NCBI GenBank assembly: GCA_034698045.1
Contig: JAQGAU010000221.1
Span: 1-34,070 of the forward strand
Direction: 5' to 3'
DNA: 34,070 nucleotides
Source of the DNA: Paramacrobiotus richtersi
Taxonomy: Eukaryota; Tardigrada; Eutardigrada; Parachela; Macrobiotidae
The notes under the pieces were generated by a model. It worked only from the letters and a program-made list of their open reading frames with translations. It searched no databases and had not been told where the DNA came from. The translations under genes and the position numbers were made by a program. Positions 22,503-34,048 of the stretch are shown here, piece by piece. The stretch's first letter is position 1. Each line of letters opens with the position of its first letter.

Positions 22503-25500
22503 TTATCGAGGATCTCCATTCTCATCGCACAGCAGCTGCTCCAGCACCAGTGCGGCTGTTGCCCGGTCCTTGCAGCCTGGCGACAGACAGCGTTGAATTA
22601 CACTCCTTATATCTTGATGAATCAGCTCGGAGACAAAAGGATAGTATCCCTGGGACAATTTGAAAAGGAATGCATCGGCCGAAAAGCTTCTCCGTTCTAT
22701 TTTATTGATTTCCAACACCCCTTCGACATTTATAATCATTTTGTAAAACAGTCGCTCACTGATTCCCACAGAGCAGTTCGCCAGGTCAAGAACCACGCAC
22801 CCAAGACTCCAGATATCGGTGGGAAATCCGATATCCTTGTGCTCCTTCATGACCATTTCTGGGGACATATACGGAGCAGTTCCTGCGAGATCTTTGCGTT
22901 CCGAGCCAGATGAGTCAACACGAATGCACACCGCGCCATCCACATCGCCGATACGCAGTGTACGGTTACCAGTGTCCCCGTTTGCTGTGTCCATGAACAC
23001 GTTGCCGGGCTTCAGATCCCCATGAATGAAGTGGTTTTCGTGCAAGAAGCGTACGCCGGATGCTAACTGTACAGCGTAGTTGATCACTGCTTCGGTTGAT
23101 AAACTGCAGACTCCTGTTCTGCACTGTGTAATGAGCGTATCCAGATCCCCACCTGCAAAATATATCGACACTTCTGTCATGCGGCTCCGGTTTCCGTTAA
23201 TCTTTCTGTTAGTTACTTCCTAACCTGCACAGTAATCCATCATGATTTCGATGTTTGCTCCCATGATAACTTTCCATATCGTAACTTTGTTGTAGGTTAC
23301 TAAATGTGGATGTCTCAAATCTACCAGCTTTCGCCATTGCTCCTTCGCTCTTTCCCAGCTGTCATCTTGCCGCATTTGTTTGATTTTAGCGTTTGTCACA
23401 TATTTAATCTCTTTTATGGCAACTGTTCCCTTTCCCTCATACGTGCCAAATCTGGTAACTTCTCCCTTGTGCACATAACCATGAGCGCCTTCTCCTATGA
23501 CATCCCGCAAAAAACTGTATTCGTATTCGCAATCACAGCCAATCTCCTCTAACATCTGGCGATGAGAATCGGACTCTTCTTCACCGGCTGTTCCATCTTG
23601 AGATTTATACACCCATGTGCTTCCATATGTGTGTTCCTCAAGTTGCACCAGCTTATTGTACAACTCGTCCGCTGCCAGCCGTTTGTCAACTGATCTGTGC
23701 ATGCAAGAATTAACAATGCGTTCGAAGTCCATGGGGACGAAATTATACATGTAGGACAACCGTTCAGTTCCGAGTGATTCCATCATAAAAGCACGCATGT
23801 CTTCCTGATTATGCATGTGGTCTTTCATCTTTTGTGCTGCATCGAAAGTATTGCCTGACAAATAACCCATGATGCGCCCGAGGCTCCATATATCTGCTTT
23901 ACGACCATCAACTCTTCCACTCGGAACAGAAAGTAATCGTGACTGAAGAAACGTGCGTGTTTCCGCTGGCAATTCCGTTATTGAAGGAGCTAGTATGCGC
24001 TGGAAGTAGAACGACATGACATAATCTAATGTGTCATCGAGTTTAGTGGGAAGTGCGGCCTGATGTCCCCGTCGTGTTGCAAATGTCACAAATCTGCTGT
24101 GCTCTTGCTAAATCACTGATACAAATATTTACCACAAGGTTCACAAACCGGGAAAACACTTGCTTCTTAAAAGGCGATTCTTCAAAGCGGGACACTTGAG
24201 CTGGAAGACACCGGACATATTCTGCCAAATGTTGGTTTGGGCTTAGCCTCCCCGCGAGTGCGGTCTGTCGTTCTGCAATGTCATAGCTGGCATATACTTC
24301 GATAAACTTGTCCATTAGTTTTTCTGCGTCAATTATTCCCTCTACCCAGGACAAACTAGGATCTCTCATGGCTGCCAGTTTTTTTATCATGTGTAAAGCA
24401 GAAAACCAGGGATCATCCAGAACCACAGACGTGCCCTCTCTGAGGATCATCAGCACTTCGGGTGCCAGCCACGTAGAGAAGTAGGCTGACCGCAATACAA
24501 ATGTCGGGTACGAAGCTATGAAGTTATCCAGACCGCACAAGCGAAGACAAAAACGGTTCGTCGCTGACATACTGACCAGAACGCTCCGGGGGCCTAGGGC
24601 GCCGTGAATAATATTGTTTTGATGGAGGTAGGCTAAACCGTCAGCCAGCTGCTTGGAAAAGTCAAAGAGTGTCTTCACATGAACTGTCCTTTTGGCTTCA
24701 AACATTCCTTGCATCATAGTATGCAAAGTAGAACCTGCAATATGCACACAAGTGACTTCCAAATGAACGTACTTAATGCAATTTTTGCAACCTAGATACT
24801 GTAATCCTGAAAACTGCAGCCTAGCTGTACATAGTTATGTACTATGTACAAGTCCCGCAGTTAGAGGTATGCACCCATGAACAGGGAACATCACTTGTAG
24901 CCGCCTTCCCTTATTTTTCGCTTACTCTATACGCAGTGCATAACGTCTCGTTCTACCTTGTTCAACGACAAGTGTACATGTACAACACGTGTTGCACATA
25001 GAAAGTTAAAAGTTATGTTGGTGTCGATATTTGTGGGCGATGACGCCGACCGACATACAGATTTCGAAAATCTTTGTTTCACTGGTTTTACAGGTTACAA
25101 ACAGTCGTTCTTCGGTCGATGATGTCACACATGTACTGTATTGTATCATGGTATCGGTAATATTTAGCAACGGTAACGTTTCTAGCCATACCATCACAAT
25201 AATCCATAACCACATCCAGCTCGATGAGACTGCGACCGCTATCAGATTCTGGATGCATCCACTGGATGGCAATCTTGTGGTAGGAAATCACATTTTCATG
25301 CTTCAGCTTCGTTACATTTACCCATCGCGCGTCCGAATCGGCTATTTGCGCCGCCTCCCTTGTGGAACTATCGATGCGGAATTTTTTAACGGACACCAGA
25401 TTCCTGTTGCCAAAGTTTCCCGGCTCCAGTAGTTCTGCGCGATAAATGACTGACTCGGTGGGAGTAGGGTAGGGGACATTTATCTTATCATCGTCCGTAT

Positions 25501-25543
25501 ACTTATAGCGAACGTCGGAACCAATCAATCGACACTTTTCCAT
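22503..25543 (-). CDS. Tandem kinase-domain protein: pseudokinase followed by active-looking kinase
   Basis: Exons: 25543-25192, 24734 to about 24090, about 24089 to 23225, and 23152-22503 (stop TAA). The first domain has VKKF (lysine) and DYCDG, then HGALGPRS where the catalytic Asp and Asn of HxDxxxxN are replaced, LCGLDNF instead of DFG, and WLAPEVL. It should be catalytically dead. After it comes a partial C-lobe (KADIWSLGRIMGYL). The last domain has the glycine loop GEGAHG, VAIKEI, HGDLKPGN, GDVDGA (Asp kept, Phe-Gly changed), YMSPEMV and DIWSLG, and could be active on Ser/Thr. Introns interrupt both domains at the same place, after DYC(A/D)G, so they arose by internal duplication. The second and third segments meet in different frames near 24089, so a short unseen intron or a frameshift must lie there. 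ATG at 25543 is the first in-frame start. Confidence 0.7.
24826..24850. repeat. Small inverted repeat in intron 1 of the kinase gene
   Basis: Nine-base arms TGTACATAG and CTATGTACA flank a 7-base spacer. Likely hairpin; function unknown. Confidence 0.6.
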
Positions 25544-25752
25544 GTTTGATTATCGCGTTTAGTCCAAGATCTTGCTACTGCGATACAGAGCTTAGTGACG
25601 AAATGCTTCGCTGTTCCTAAACAGTTGCGCATGCAAAACTGAGTAATATAACATTTCCGCTCGGAGAGCGCGCAAGTTTACGAAGTAAGTAAACTTGTAG
25701 TGAAAACGACGGCAGATGTTTGGCACTATGGTCACAAGCATGAAACTCGGTG

Positions 25753-26290
25753 GTTCACATTATAGATGCCGTTAACCGAACCGAACCGTTTTCGGGACCG
25801 GTCCTGTCGGTCCGGTCCTCTATGGTCCCGTAGTTCTGGGACCGAAAGACCGAAGCAGGAAGGACTGCAAAGACCGGTTTTCGTATTGAACCAAACCGAG
25901 AAGGACCGGGAAGGACCGAGAACCGATTACATGTACTAATACTCTCTATAATACGGCAGGTTTAACAAATACTGCAGCAGACGCTTGGGAAAGTTGTTTA
26001 TGTTGTGAGGAAAACAGTGTTTCTGCTTAAAAAAGGCCCGATGTACCACAAGAATTGCAGTTTCGTACTGGATTTGTAGTAAATATGCACCTTCGCAACG
26101 GGTGTCTTATGTGCAAAATTGTAATCGGTCATTTTCGGTCCTTCCTGGTCCTTCCCGGTCTTCAGTCCTAACCGAACCAGAAGGACCGGTCCTTTAGAAA
26201 GACCGCAAAAAAAGAACGGTTACGGTGCGGAGTCGAACTGGGACCAGAACCGGGACCATTTAGAGGACCGGCGGCATCTCTAGTTCACAT
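25753..26290. mobile_element. hAT-type MITE with 8-bp target-site duplication
   Basis: The element spans 25761-26282 (522 bp). Its ends are TATAGATGCCG on the left and, inverted, TAGAGATGCCG on the right, an 11-base terminal inverted repeat with one mismatch. The same 8 bases, GTTCACAT, flank it at 25753-25760 and 26283-26290. An 8-bp duplication with short TIRs of this kind is characteristic of hAT transposons. It has no transposase frame. The interior is full of inverted GGACCGG/CCGGTCC and AAGGACC/GGTCCTT motifs, so each half can fold on the other. Non-autonomous, dependent on a transposase elsewhere. Confidence 0.9.
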
Positions 26291-27388
26291 GCCACAACGC
26301 ACACCGGCTGACGAAATCATCATGATCACACACCGGAAGTGTCACTTCTCTTGTACGCCAGCGTTTTGCGCATGGCGTTTGTATTAGTTGTACTGTAAAT
26401 TAAATTACTTCGACAAAGAAAATGTAAGTGTGAGCCATTCGTTCGATTTCTTCGGTGATTACTACGAACGTTTGACTCAGCGGTAGCAACTAGAAAATGA
26501 CAACATCGCTGTGACCCAGTAGGATACCATCCCATTTATTCAATCAAGTGGCATAGCGTACTAAAAACAAGATAGCCATCATTACAGTACATATCTTATG
26601 ACGGCCCGTGAACATACAACGTGAATGCTAAACTGTAAACCGGTGCCACTACAAATAAGTAGTAATCATTATCAGTTTAAAGGTGGTCCGCGTGGCTGCC
26701 GTTGCATCAAGTACGAAATACATAAGTACTGACCCAACACGCATACTGCAGCAGCTAACATCGTTTCTCCGATAAAATGAAGAATCGTATACGTACCATA
26801 CCAAACAGCGGTACGTTGTCGGCTGTGAATCCCTGCATTCGTTTCATCTAGTCAGAATTCTTATTTGCTCTACGAGTACTGCTTAAAATCCGTTGTCATT
26901 ATGGAAGAAGTTTTCGTTGGCTGCTGTTAACGACATCCGCGGTGCTCGGCACGTGCACGCAGGTGAATGTTACTAGTCGGCAGCATCGGTGATCGTGTGT
27001 TTTGCACGGCTTCCAGTTGTTACTTTCCAGGAACGGTACCTACGTATTACATGATCGCTTATGCATGTCTCCCATTCTACATACAACTCTATGCATTGTT
27101 ATCATCGACAGACCGTCCCATCCTTTTTCTTCCTTTTTACCATCCTCAATTTTTTTCTTGGTGTTTGTGAATTGATCTTTACCGTGCGCTGCCATATCTG
27201 GTGGTTACCAGATTGGCAGGGACAACAACTACGCGGTCGCCTGCGTTTCTGTTTCGCGAACCATCTCTGGTTTTTCATCCCATTTTATCATTAATCTCAC
27301 CACCGTTCTTGTGATGTTTCATTTCATCCTGCGCAGTCCAGCGGCCTACCGTCTGGGGCCAACGTGTGCCTGGAACTCGGGAAGAAGT
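26291..27388. other. Intergenic, no gene clearly recognised
   Basis: Scattered short frames. A stretch at 26905-26962 reads RWLLLTTSAVLGTCTQ before a GT and looks like a signal peptide, but has no in-frame ATG that I can see. AG-bounded segments at about 27221-27270 and 27336-27490 could be exons of an unknown secreted protein; this is too weak to call. Confidence 0.3.
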
Positions 27389-27437
27389 TCAGCGGGATGC
27401 GGAAGCGAGGAGCTTCGCCACTCTGTATGTTCTGCTC

Positions 27438-27770
27438 GATCGGATCTGGGGCCTGCCATGTCGACGCTTTGCGTCTGGGCCATCCAAACCAGTGAGGTAG
27501 TTAGCGGGATCTGTGGAGATGGACTGCTCTGCGTTTTTGTCGTTCTGTTGATTACGGTCGGATTGTTTTCGTTTCGGGAGCTCGTCAGCCTTGGGGGAGG
27601 TCTTCATCGTGGTACCGTTCTGGATCGGGGCAGTGGATCTTCTGGGCATTGTGGAGGACTCGGTGGACGGAGGAGGGGTTGTGCATGGGGTCTGGGTGCT
27701 GCGCGCGATCGGATCTGGGGCTTTCCCTTTCGACGCTTTGCGTCTGGCCATTAACCAGTGATGTAGTTCG
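27438..27770. repeat. Imperfect direct repeat, about 65 bp, two copies 269 bp apart
   Basis: GATCGGATCTGGGGC at 27438 and again at 27707, with CGACGCTTTGCGTCTGG and AACCAGTGA(G/T)GTAGTT following at the same offsets, the second copy having small gaps. Copies span 27438-27502 and 27707-27770. Confidence 0.8.
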
Positions 27771-27811
27771 CGTGGCATTCTGTCTTCGTGTGTGGTTCTT
27801 TTTTGGTTCAC

Positions 27812-29178
27812 TGTTTTCTGTTCGATACTGGTGGATTTGTGCTGTCGATGCTCACTGTTAAGTTCATAGTAATGTCATTTTGCATTGTTGTTCATTTTTC
27901 GATATGTTGGAAACAGTTCATATATCCCTTTAGTTACTACAAAAATTACTATGCATATGGTTGTGTATTGGAAATCTGGCTGGTCACAGCAGTATTCAGG
28001 TAATTGAAAGGGTATGACAATATAAACGACCGTCAGTTTGTTGCATTCGTTTAATTACGCGAAATTGCGATTGCGACGACACACAAGTAAGCATTCAGTA
28101 TCAATAACGCCACAAGCCAGAAGTAAAAAAATACAAAGGATACCCACTAATAGTCACCACCGAAGCCCAGAATGGTTCAACAGGAAAATTGTGTTCTTTC
28201 TCAAAAAAGGTGTTTACAAATCAACTTCACAGATTTGTAACATAAATGACACAAAACAAATGCAAAGCAATTCGAATCATATTAATATTTATTACCGCAC
28301 TAACTGGAAAAAAGAAGAAACAGCAATTCACGTGGTTAGAACACTAGCACACATAAAGAAGTACAGTCAATTTAGAACACACAACAAAAACGTGAGCCAA
28401 GAACATGTGCTTAAATAGTTAATTGCAGATTATCCGCAAACAAATGCCCCACAGATATTATTATACTTATTGATTTACATATTACCCGCAAAGGCTGCTC
28501 CTTAATAACTGTACCCAGTGTTAGATGAGTCAGATCAAGTGAAACAAGACGCCATGATGAAACCCAGGTTAATGAATACCGAAACACATATAGCAACCTT
28601 ACATTACCACGAAGTATGCTCCAACGGCTAGAACTGTTTCCCAGCAATCCATGTTATTCCATTGAATCCCTTTTCAGTGCCGTTTATTGCTTGCGGTTAC
28701 CACCTCGGAATCGTCCCAGAACGGAGTTTCCCGTCTCTGTATAACAGAAAATACTCTATAATTTCATTATGCTCTCGTAATTTGTAAAGCACATTGTTCG
28801 AAACGTTCTAAATGTTTGAGACGAGCGACTGATAGGTTTCCATATGACCATATTATTCTCTGAGAATTTCCCTCTGCGCGGTTTCTTTTCTGTACAAATG
28901 CCGCCCTCAAAAAACCTCGGTTCCTTTCAGTTTCTTTAAAGGTATATTTAAACTAATATAAACCATATTTAAACTTCACATCCATCATTCCCGGCTGAAA
29001 TGTTTCAAAATTATCATCATATTTATGCACATTTATTGATTTATCGTCAAAAACTGAAACTTTGTAGGGTGACCTTTCTGGTTAAACTTTCTGACCATAT
29101 TGCGTAACGTGTCAAACTCATAACATTGTACTAATTCACTTTTATTATGTACGCATAATGTAAAGTACAGCGACGTGT
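27812..29178. other. Intergenic, no gene recognised
   Basis: AT-rich. A Lys/Asn-rich plus frame (28038-28418) has chance-like composition and no family match. I searched by eye for bromodomain or acetyltransferase motifs that would extend the CBP-like gene and saw none. Confidence 0.5.
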
Positions 29179-32044
29179 TCACCAGTTCTGTGGCCTACCT
29201 GGCGATGTCCCTTCATGACCGGTTGTCTCTACCGACAGCAAGTTCACACTGTCCATTCCAACTCCACCCTGTACACCACCCATCCGCTTCCCCAGCTCCG
29301 CAACAACGCCGGGATTCTCCTTAAGCAGTCTAAACAGCCATTTCCACTGCAATTCCGCATCGGCACACTGTAACGCTTCCACCAGCTCTTTCACTGCCCC
29401 TGACATGTCTCTTGCGCTGCTACCACTCGCAGCCAACACAGTCTCCAACTGACCACTCGCTGTTGCCGGTTGCTTATCCTCCAGCACTGGCTGGTTGCGC
29501 GTTCCCTTGCGCTCCTCATCCAGCTCCTTCTCGGCAACGAGCTGGTGATAGTGTTCTTCGGAGCAGGACTCCTCGTAGATGTCGGCCTCCAGTTTGCGAA
29601 CGTAAGCGATGATTTGGTCGGAGAGCGGATAGTCCGAGAAAACGACCTTTGCACTGCAAACAAAACTAAACTAGGAACGAACAGCTGGCTGCAACTACTT
29701 CAAAAGACACTCTAAATACAATAAAAATGGGGGAAATAGAAGAGTATACATAGGGTAAAGGAATCGATGGGGAAAGGGTCTAGAACGGGATAACGAAAGA
29801 ATAGGTGAAACGAGATGTGGAAGTTATCAGAGAAGAATTAACTTTGTACATCGATGTTTCTTCCCCGAACTGCGACTTCGTACAGCCGACAGCGTAGCTT
29901 TTTAACCGAGAGTGCGCCTACGTCACACGTACAACGGGAGACACTATTGCTTCAATGTAATTTAATTGAAAATTAACTTAATTTAATTGCTTTAATATTA
30001 AATATTTTTCTAATTTGAGTAAAATTATACTACAAACTAGTAAATTATTGTAAAACTTAAAAAAAATTACCAGGGTAATCCACAATCGTACTCAACATTC
30101 ATCTATCGCTTACAGTTTGCGCATGGTATCACTGCGCACCGATCCGGCACTGTTGAGATTGATCAGCGCCATCTGCCCATGCCAGTGCTTGACGGTTAGT
30201 AACTTGGGCTTGTAGGGTGTGGTGGTGGTTTGCGACGCCAGGTACTCAGACAGTGGCTGCCGGCCGGTCGATGATTTCTCCGCCATCAGCTGCTGCCAGA
30301 ATTGCTCGCTGGAGTCACGATCCACCTCCAGTCCGTCGGCGGTCAGATGATCTGCGTGATATGCATAGCGTACGCATAAAATCACGAAAACGCGTTGACG
30401 AGAAGCTTCTTACACGTGATCCTGATTCCGTTAAGAACATCCTGCTCCTGTGCAGCAGGCTGTCTGTTAGCCGGTCCAATCTGCAGAACAGGGTGTGTAC
30501 TGTTAGATACATAACACATGCACACACTTGAAAAAAACCCATCATTTCCCAGAGGAAAGAAAAGTTGATTTTGACCGGGGCTGTCTAACTCTTAGTAATC
30601 CGTATGGCGACTTAATACAGAGACTACTGGAATGCGCCCCTTTTAAACAGAACCGCTGTGGGATGCGCTGTCTTCACATCCAATATAATTCAGTTAGTTG
30701 GCCACAAGAGGTTAGCGTAATATTATTATGATCATCATCCAAAGTAAAATTTACTTAGTATATTAAATCCTATCGATCTTTAGGTACAATTACGATCTCA
30801 GCGATGACATACGAACCACACAGTACTGCAGCGCACCTGATTGGCATCTCCATCCCCTGCCGGTCCGCTGGCACTATTACGGGCGAAATGTTTCATCACC
30901 CGACACACCCGGCACTTGTCTGTGTCCAAGGGGCAAAGTCCGCAGTGGCGAAACATCCCGTTGATCAGTGCACAGTTGGGAACTGAAAAAGTATAAGAAT
31001 TTCGCAAATCGCAGCCAACAATGTATCTATTCAACACACAATAGACAGGTTTACAAGTTTTAAGCATGAAGATCTGAACTTGTGGATGAAAGTTTCCCAG
31101 TACGAGTAAACCCAACAAGGCACTGATATCTGATCTCTGAAATTCTTTGAGAATGTTAAATGGGTGATGGTTAGTTTGACTATGACACGGTTGCAGGGCT
31201 TTCTATACGGTATTGGAAAACATATCTGCAGTTTTCTCTCCTGGGATGTATTATAGTTTTCTCTCCAATTTTCTCACATTGGATGCCATGCGAAACACTT
31301 GGCACCTCCTGGACCGAAAGGGTCAGAGGAAATTTTGCTGTTGCTGCTCAGTAATGAACTAAACTAAAGTGCAGAATACCATCCGGAAATCCAGATCTCC
31401 AGAACGGCGATCTGGGAAACGTGGCTTGCATTTAACGATTAAATAAGTAAGTAATTTTATATCGCGCCAGTCGTTTTCGCCGCGTTACGACACGAAGATG
31501 CACGGATACGGATAGACTCGAAATCTACACAGAGATTTCAAGCGCCGCAAAGCAAAACTTAAATTGTTTGTACGAGGCAAGCGTGCTACTGATGGACGGC
31601 GTTTCTGAAGAAAAATTCGCCTGATGTCCCTCGTTTCAGTCATTTTTTGTGTACACATTCTGAACCGACGAATGGGGGCTGAGCTACTGCTCTCGTCGAA
31701 TATCTAAGATACACGGACCCCGAACAGTTTACAGGGACAACTTCCGGCTGCAGCAGCAGTCGTTAAGAGTTAAAATGAATCAACGGCTTACCCCCACAGT
31801 ACCCAGATGTGGTGCACTGCAGCGCATGCCTGACCGGCTCCGTTATAGCCCGACACCCAATAAGCCCGCAGTCATACGGAGGCACCCGCTCCGCTGCAGT
31901 CTCCAGGTGGCAGCCGGAGGGATAATTCAAATGGTGCATCCAGTTAGAGTAGCGTAACATGGTGTCTTCGTTGTCCGGCAGCTCCTTGGCCAGGTAACGG
32001 AGATCCTCGGGCAGCCTGGACGATTTGGAGGCGGGCTTATCCAT
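29179..32044 (-). CDS. CBP/p300-like protein with TAZ1 zinc finger and KIX domain
   Basis: Five exons: 32044-31792, 30982-30837, 30480-30414, 30351-30114 and 29653-29179, with GT donors and AG acceptors. All joins keep frame, giving 392 residues. Exons 1-2 form a TAZ1 domain: CHLETAAERVPPYDCGLIGC; then HALQCTTSGYCGVPNC, exactly the H-x3-C-x5-C-x4-C of TAZ1 site 2; then HCGLCPLDTDKCRVC for site 3. The site-1 histidine appears to be Tyr. Exons 4-5 form a KIX domain: KHWHGQMALINLN, SVRSDTMRKLAKVVFSDYPL, then AYVRKLEADIYEES and EEHYHQLVAEKELDEERKG, matching CBP's AxxVEGDMYESA...YYxLLAEK. Both domains bind activation domains of transcription factors in the nucleus. No bromodomain, acetyltransferase or TAZ2 follows before the TGA at 29179, whereas full CBP exceeds 2,000 residues. 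A donor at 29198 could allow further exons, but none is visible. Earlier 5' exons are possible (acceptor near 32094). Confidence 0.8.
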
Positions 32045-32275
32045 ATCTTGTTGGAAAGTGGAATCTCGGTCCGAATCGAAGCGGGAAGAGCTTCTAGAAT
32101 GGTAATGGAATAAATGTATCAGGTTTACCCACACAGGACAACTTGAATCTGAATAGATAATAAGGAAGTGAGATTGAAAGGCAAATGTTCTGTTGCACAC
32201 GGCGCTGTCCACGGTTTTCTGCTCATGCAACTACCGTCAAAATATAGCCTGAACACTAGTGTTATTTCACATCTG

Positions 32276-32550
32276 TCACGGCAGAAGAGGGTATGATTAT
32301 GTTCTGCCGTTCTTATGTTTCCCTGAAGATAATAAAAGCAGACCGGCCAGACCCTTCTTTCTCTTTCAGACAGGAAAAGGAAAAAGGCAGAGCAGGAGCA
32401 TATTCAGTCACGGCAGAAGATAATTAACGGATTATGCCGGGAGACAATGCCATAAGACGTTAATTATCTTCTGCCGTGAGACAATGGCATCAGTAAATAT
32501 GCTCTTGATCAGACAGCCCTGCCTGCTCGGTCATTTCATGGCAGAATAGG
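32276..32550. repeat. Fold-back repeat cluster (nested inverted repeats), MITE-like
   Basis: A perfect 22-base inverted repeat, TCACGGCAGAAGATAATTAA plus CG at 32408-32429 and its complement at 32458-32479, has a 28-base spacer. Outside it a second pair GAGCATATT (32396-32404) and AATATGCTC (32496-32504) extends the fold. The core CGGCAGAA recurs at 32279-32286, inverted at 32302-32309, and as TGGCAGAA at about 32540. No coding capacity and no clear target-site duplication seen. Confidence 0.75.
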
Positions 32551-32580
32551 GAAGCTCTGCCGCTACCAAATTTTACCATT

Positions 32581-33601
32581 GTCATGGCATATAAAAGTTA
32601 CTTATGCGTGTTGCATGTTGTAGCGGATAGCGTTAGCAGCTTCGGGGGGATTATTAGACGTGTAGATCGGCTGCTATTGGCTGCACATATGGCTGTTGTG
32701 CTAGACACTGCTGCGGAAAAAGGCGCCTGCTACTCCTTGTGCCGGCGCGATGTGAACTGGAGTCTGGACACAGAAGTGTACAGGCGGAAATCATATTTTA
32801 TACTAACACATCCACATCATTATGGTAATCCGTCGCGTACCCCGTTACTGGTTCTGTTGCTCCAGAATCTTTAGTAACGTTTGTAAAGCTTCGGCGTGCA
32901 GATAAAACTGCGGAAGCGGGATTCCTTGGGGATGCACTGTTTTGTTTAGGACGGTTGCAGACAAGGAAAAGGCACGAATAAATTCCCGTCTGTGTCGAGT
33001 GGATTGCCTACGCGGCTCTTTCCACGATGACTGTTATATCTTTGTCGAAAGGTTACACGATAGACTGAGAACGACGAACGATATAGGTTTTTCGATCGAG
33101 CGAGAGAAGACAGCTGCCACGAAGCCAGAATCTTGTTAATTATTATGCAACATCAAGAGCCCAAATCTCAATGTCCAAATTTCACCGATTTGATTTTATT
33201 TATGTATTTTATTTCCAGATTTTGTGTAATATACGCTGTGGTCTTAGCATTACTCACGTAACAGCGTGCTGGATAATTTTTTGCTAGACCGTGTATCGCA
33301 GTCGTAAAATCTTAGACTTTGAAGTGATGTCACATTTCAAACAGTACTATTACTAACAAACTGAATCGAGCTTACTGTAGACGTTCACTTCTGCATCTAT
33401 GTACTGTTCACACGGTTTATAATTGTGATATGATGAAGCGGCACGATACTTCGCAAACTGACCGAATCGCTTGCTACTAGTACTGGGCGTTAAACTTCGC
33501 GGTAATGTAACAGCATTGCCAGGAAACCATGCAATAGTCTAAGGGAAAATTCTGCGGCAGCCACCAGCCGTCTGCACGAATATCTAGCAGCAAACACTTT
33601 C
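32581..33601. other. Intergenic, no gene recognised
   Basis: Short frames at 32584-32874 and 32942-33139 have no family resemblance or splice support. Confidence 0.5.
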
Positions 33602-34048
33602 TTAAACTATGTTCAGAGTCAGCAAGAATTCTACAAGTCTTAGGAAAGCTTCCTGACAGGATTTCGTGGGCATGTGATAATATTCCAACAGTGTTTTCGT
33701 TGACCGTCTGGGACTATCCTCGGACACAAACATTCGACCTTTACTGCATACGGCTACAACCCCGTCCGGCACTGGCACGTTGGGCCTTTGTACCGTCGTT
33801 CCTGTCTGGCTCAAGACATGATCGTGCACAAGAACAAGCTTTTGCCGACATCCAAACGTTTCATCACTGCGAATTGCAATTCCTGATGAGCTTACTACAG
33901 AGATATTCGTCCATGAAAAGGCGAATATTCCACCGATACAGCTTGCAGTAACAACGGAGGTTCTCGCACATTCTCGCTCCGTCCGGAGCCACACATCCAA
34001 TGAAAACGCTTCGTCAGCTGAAATGATTGGCATACTGTTATCGACCAT
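33602..34048 (-). CDS. Unrecognised open frame at the right edge
   Basis: A 148-codon frame from an ATG at 34048 to a stop at 33602. Composition is protein-like (EAFSLDVWLRTERECARTS, VSEDSPRRSTKTLLEYYHMP), with modest hydrophobic patches (SCIGGIFAFSWTNISVVSSS) that might be one membrane segment or a beta-rich core. I recognise no domain. It is the longest frame of the region and stays open where the surroundings are stop-rich, but it could be a chance frame or one exon of a gene that continues past the window. Confidence 0.3.
   Translation of the reverse strand: MVDNSMPIISADEAFSLDVWLRTERECARTSVVTASCIGGIFAFSWTNISVVSSSGIAIRSDETFGCRQKLVLVHDHVLSQTGTTVQRPNVPVPDGVVAVCSKGRMFVSEDSPRRSTKTLLEYYHMPTKSCQEAFLRLVEFLLTLNIV

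Noticed and set aside
22443-22913. 156-residue plus frame
   Set aside because: Antisense shadow of the last kinase exon.
27389-27811. 140-residue Lys/Pro-rich minus frame
   Set aside because: It spans the direct repeat, is low in complexity and has no family resemblance; probably a chance frame.
28038-28418. 126-residue Lys/Asn-rich plus frame
   Set aside because: Composition follows the local AT content and no domain or splice sites are seen.
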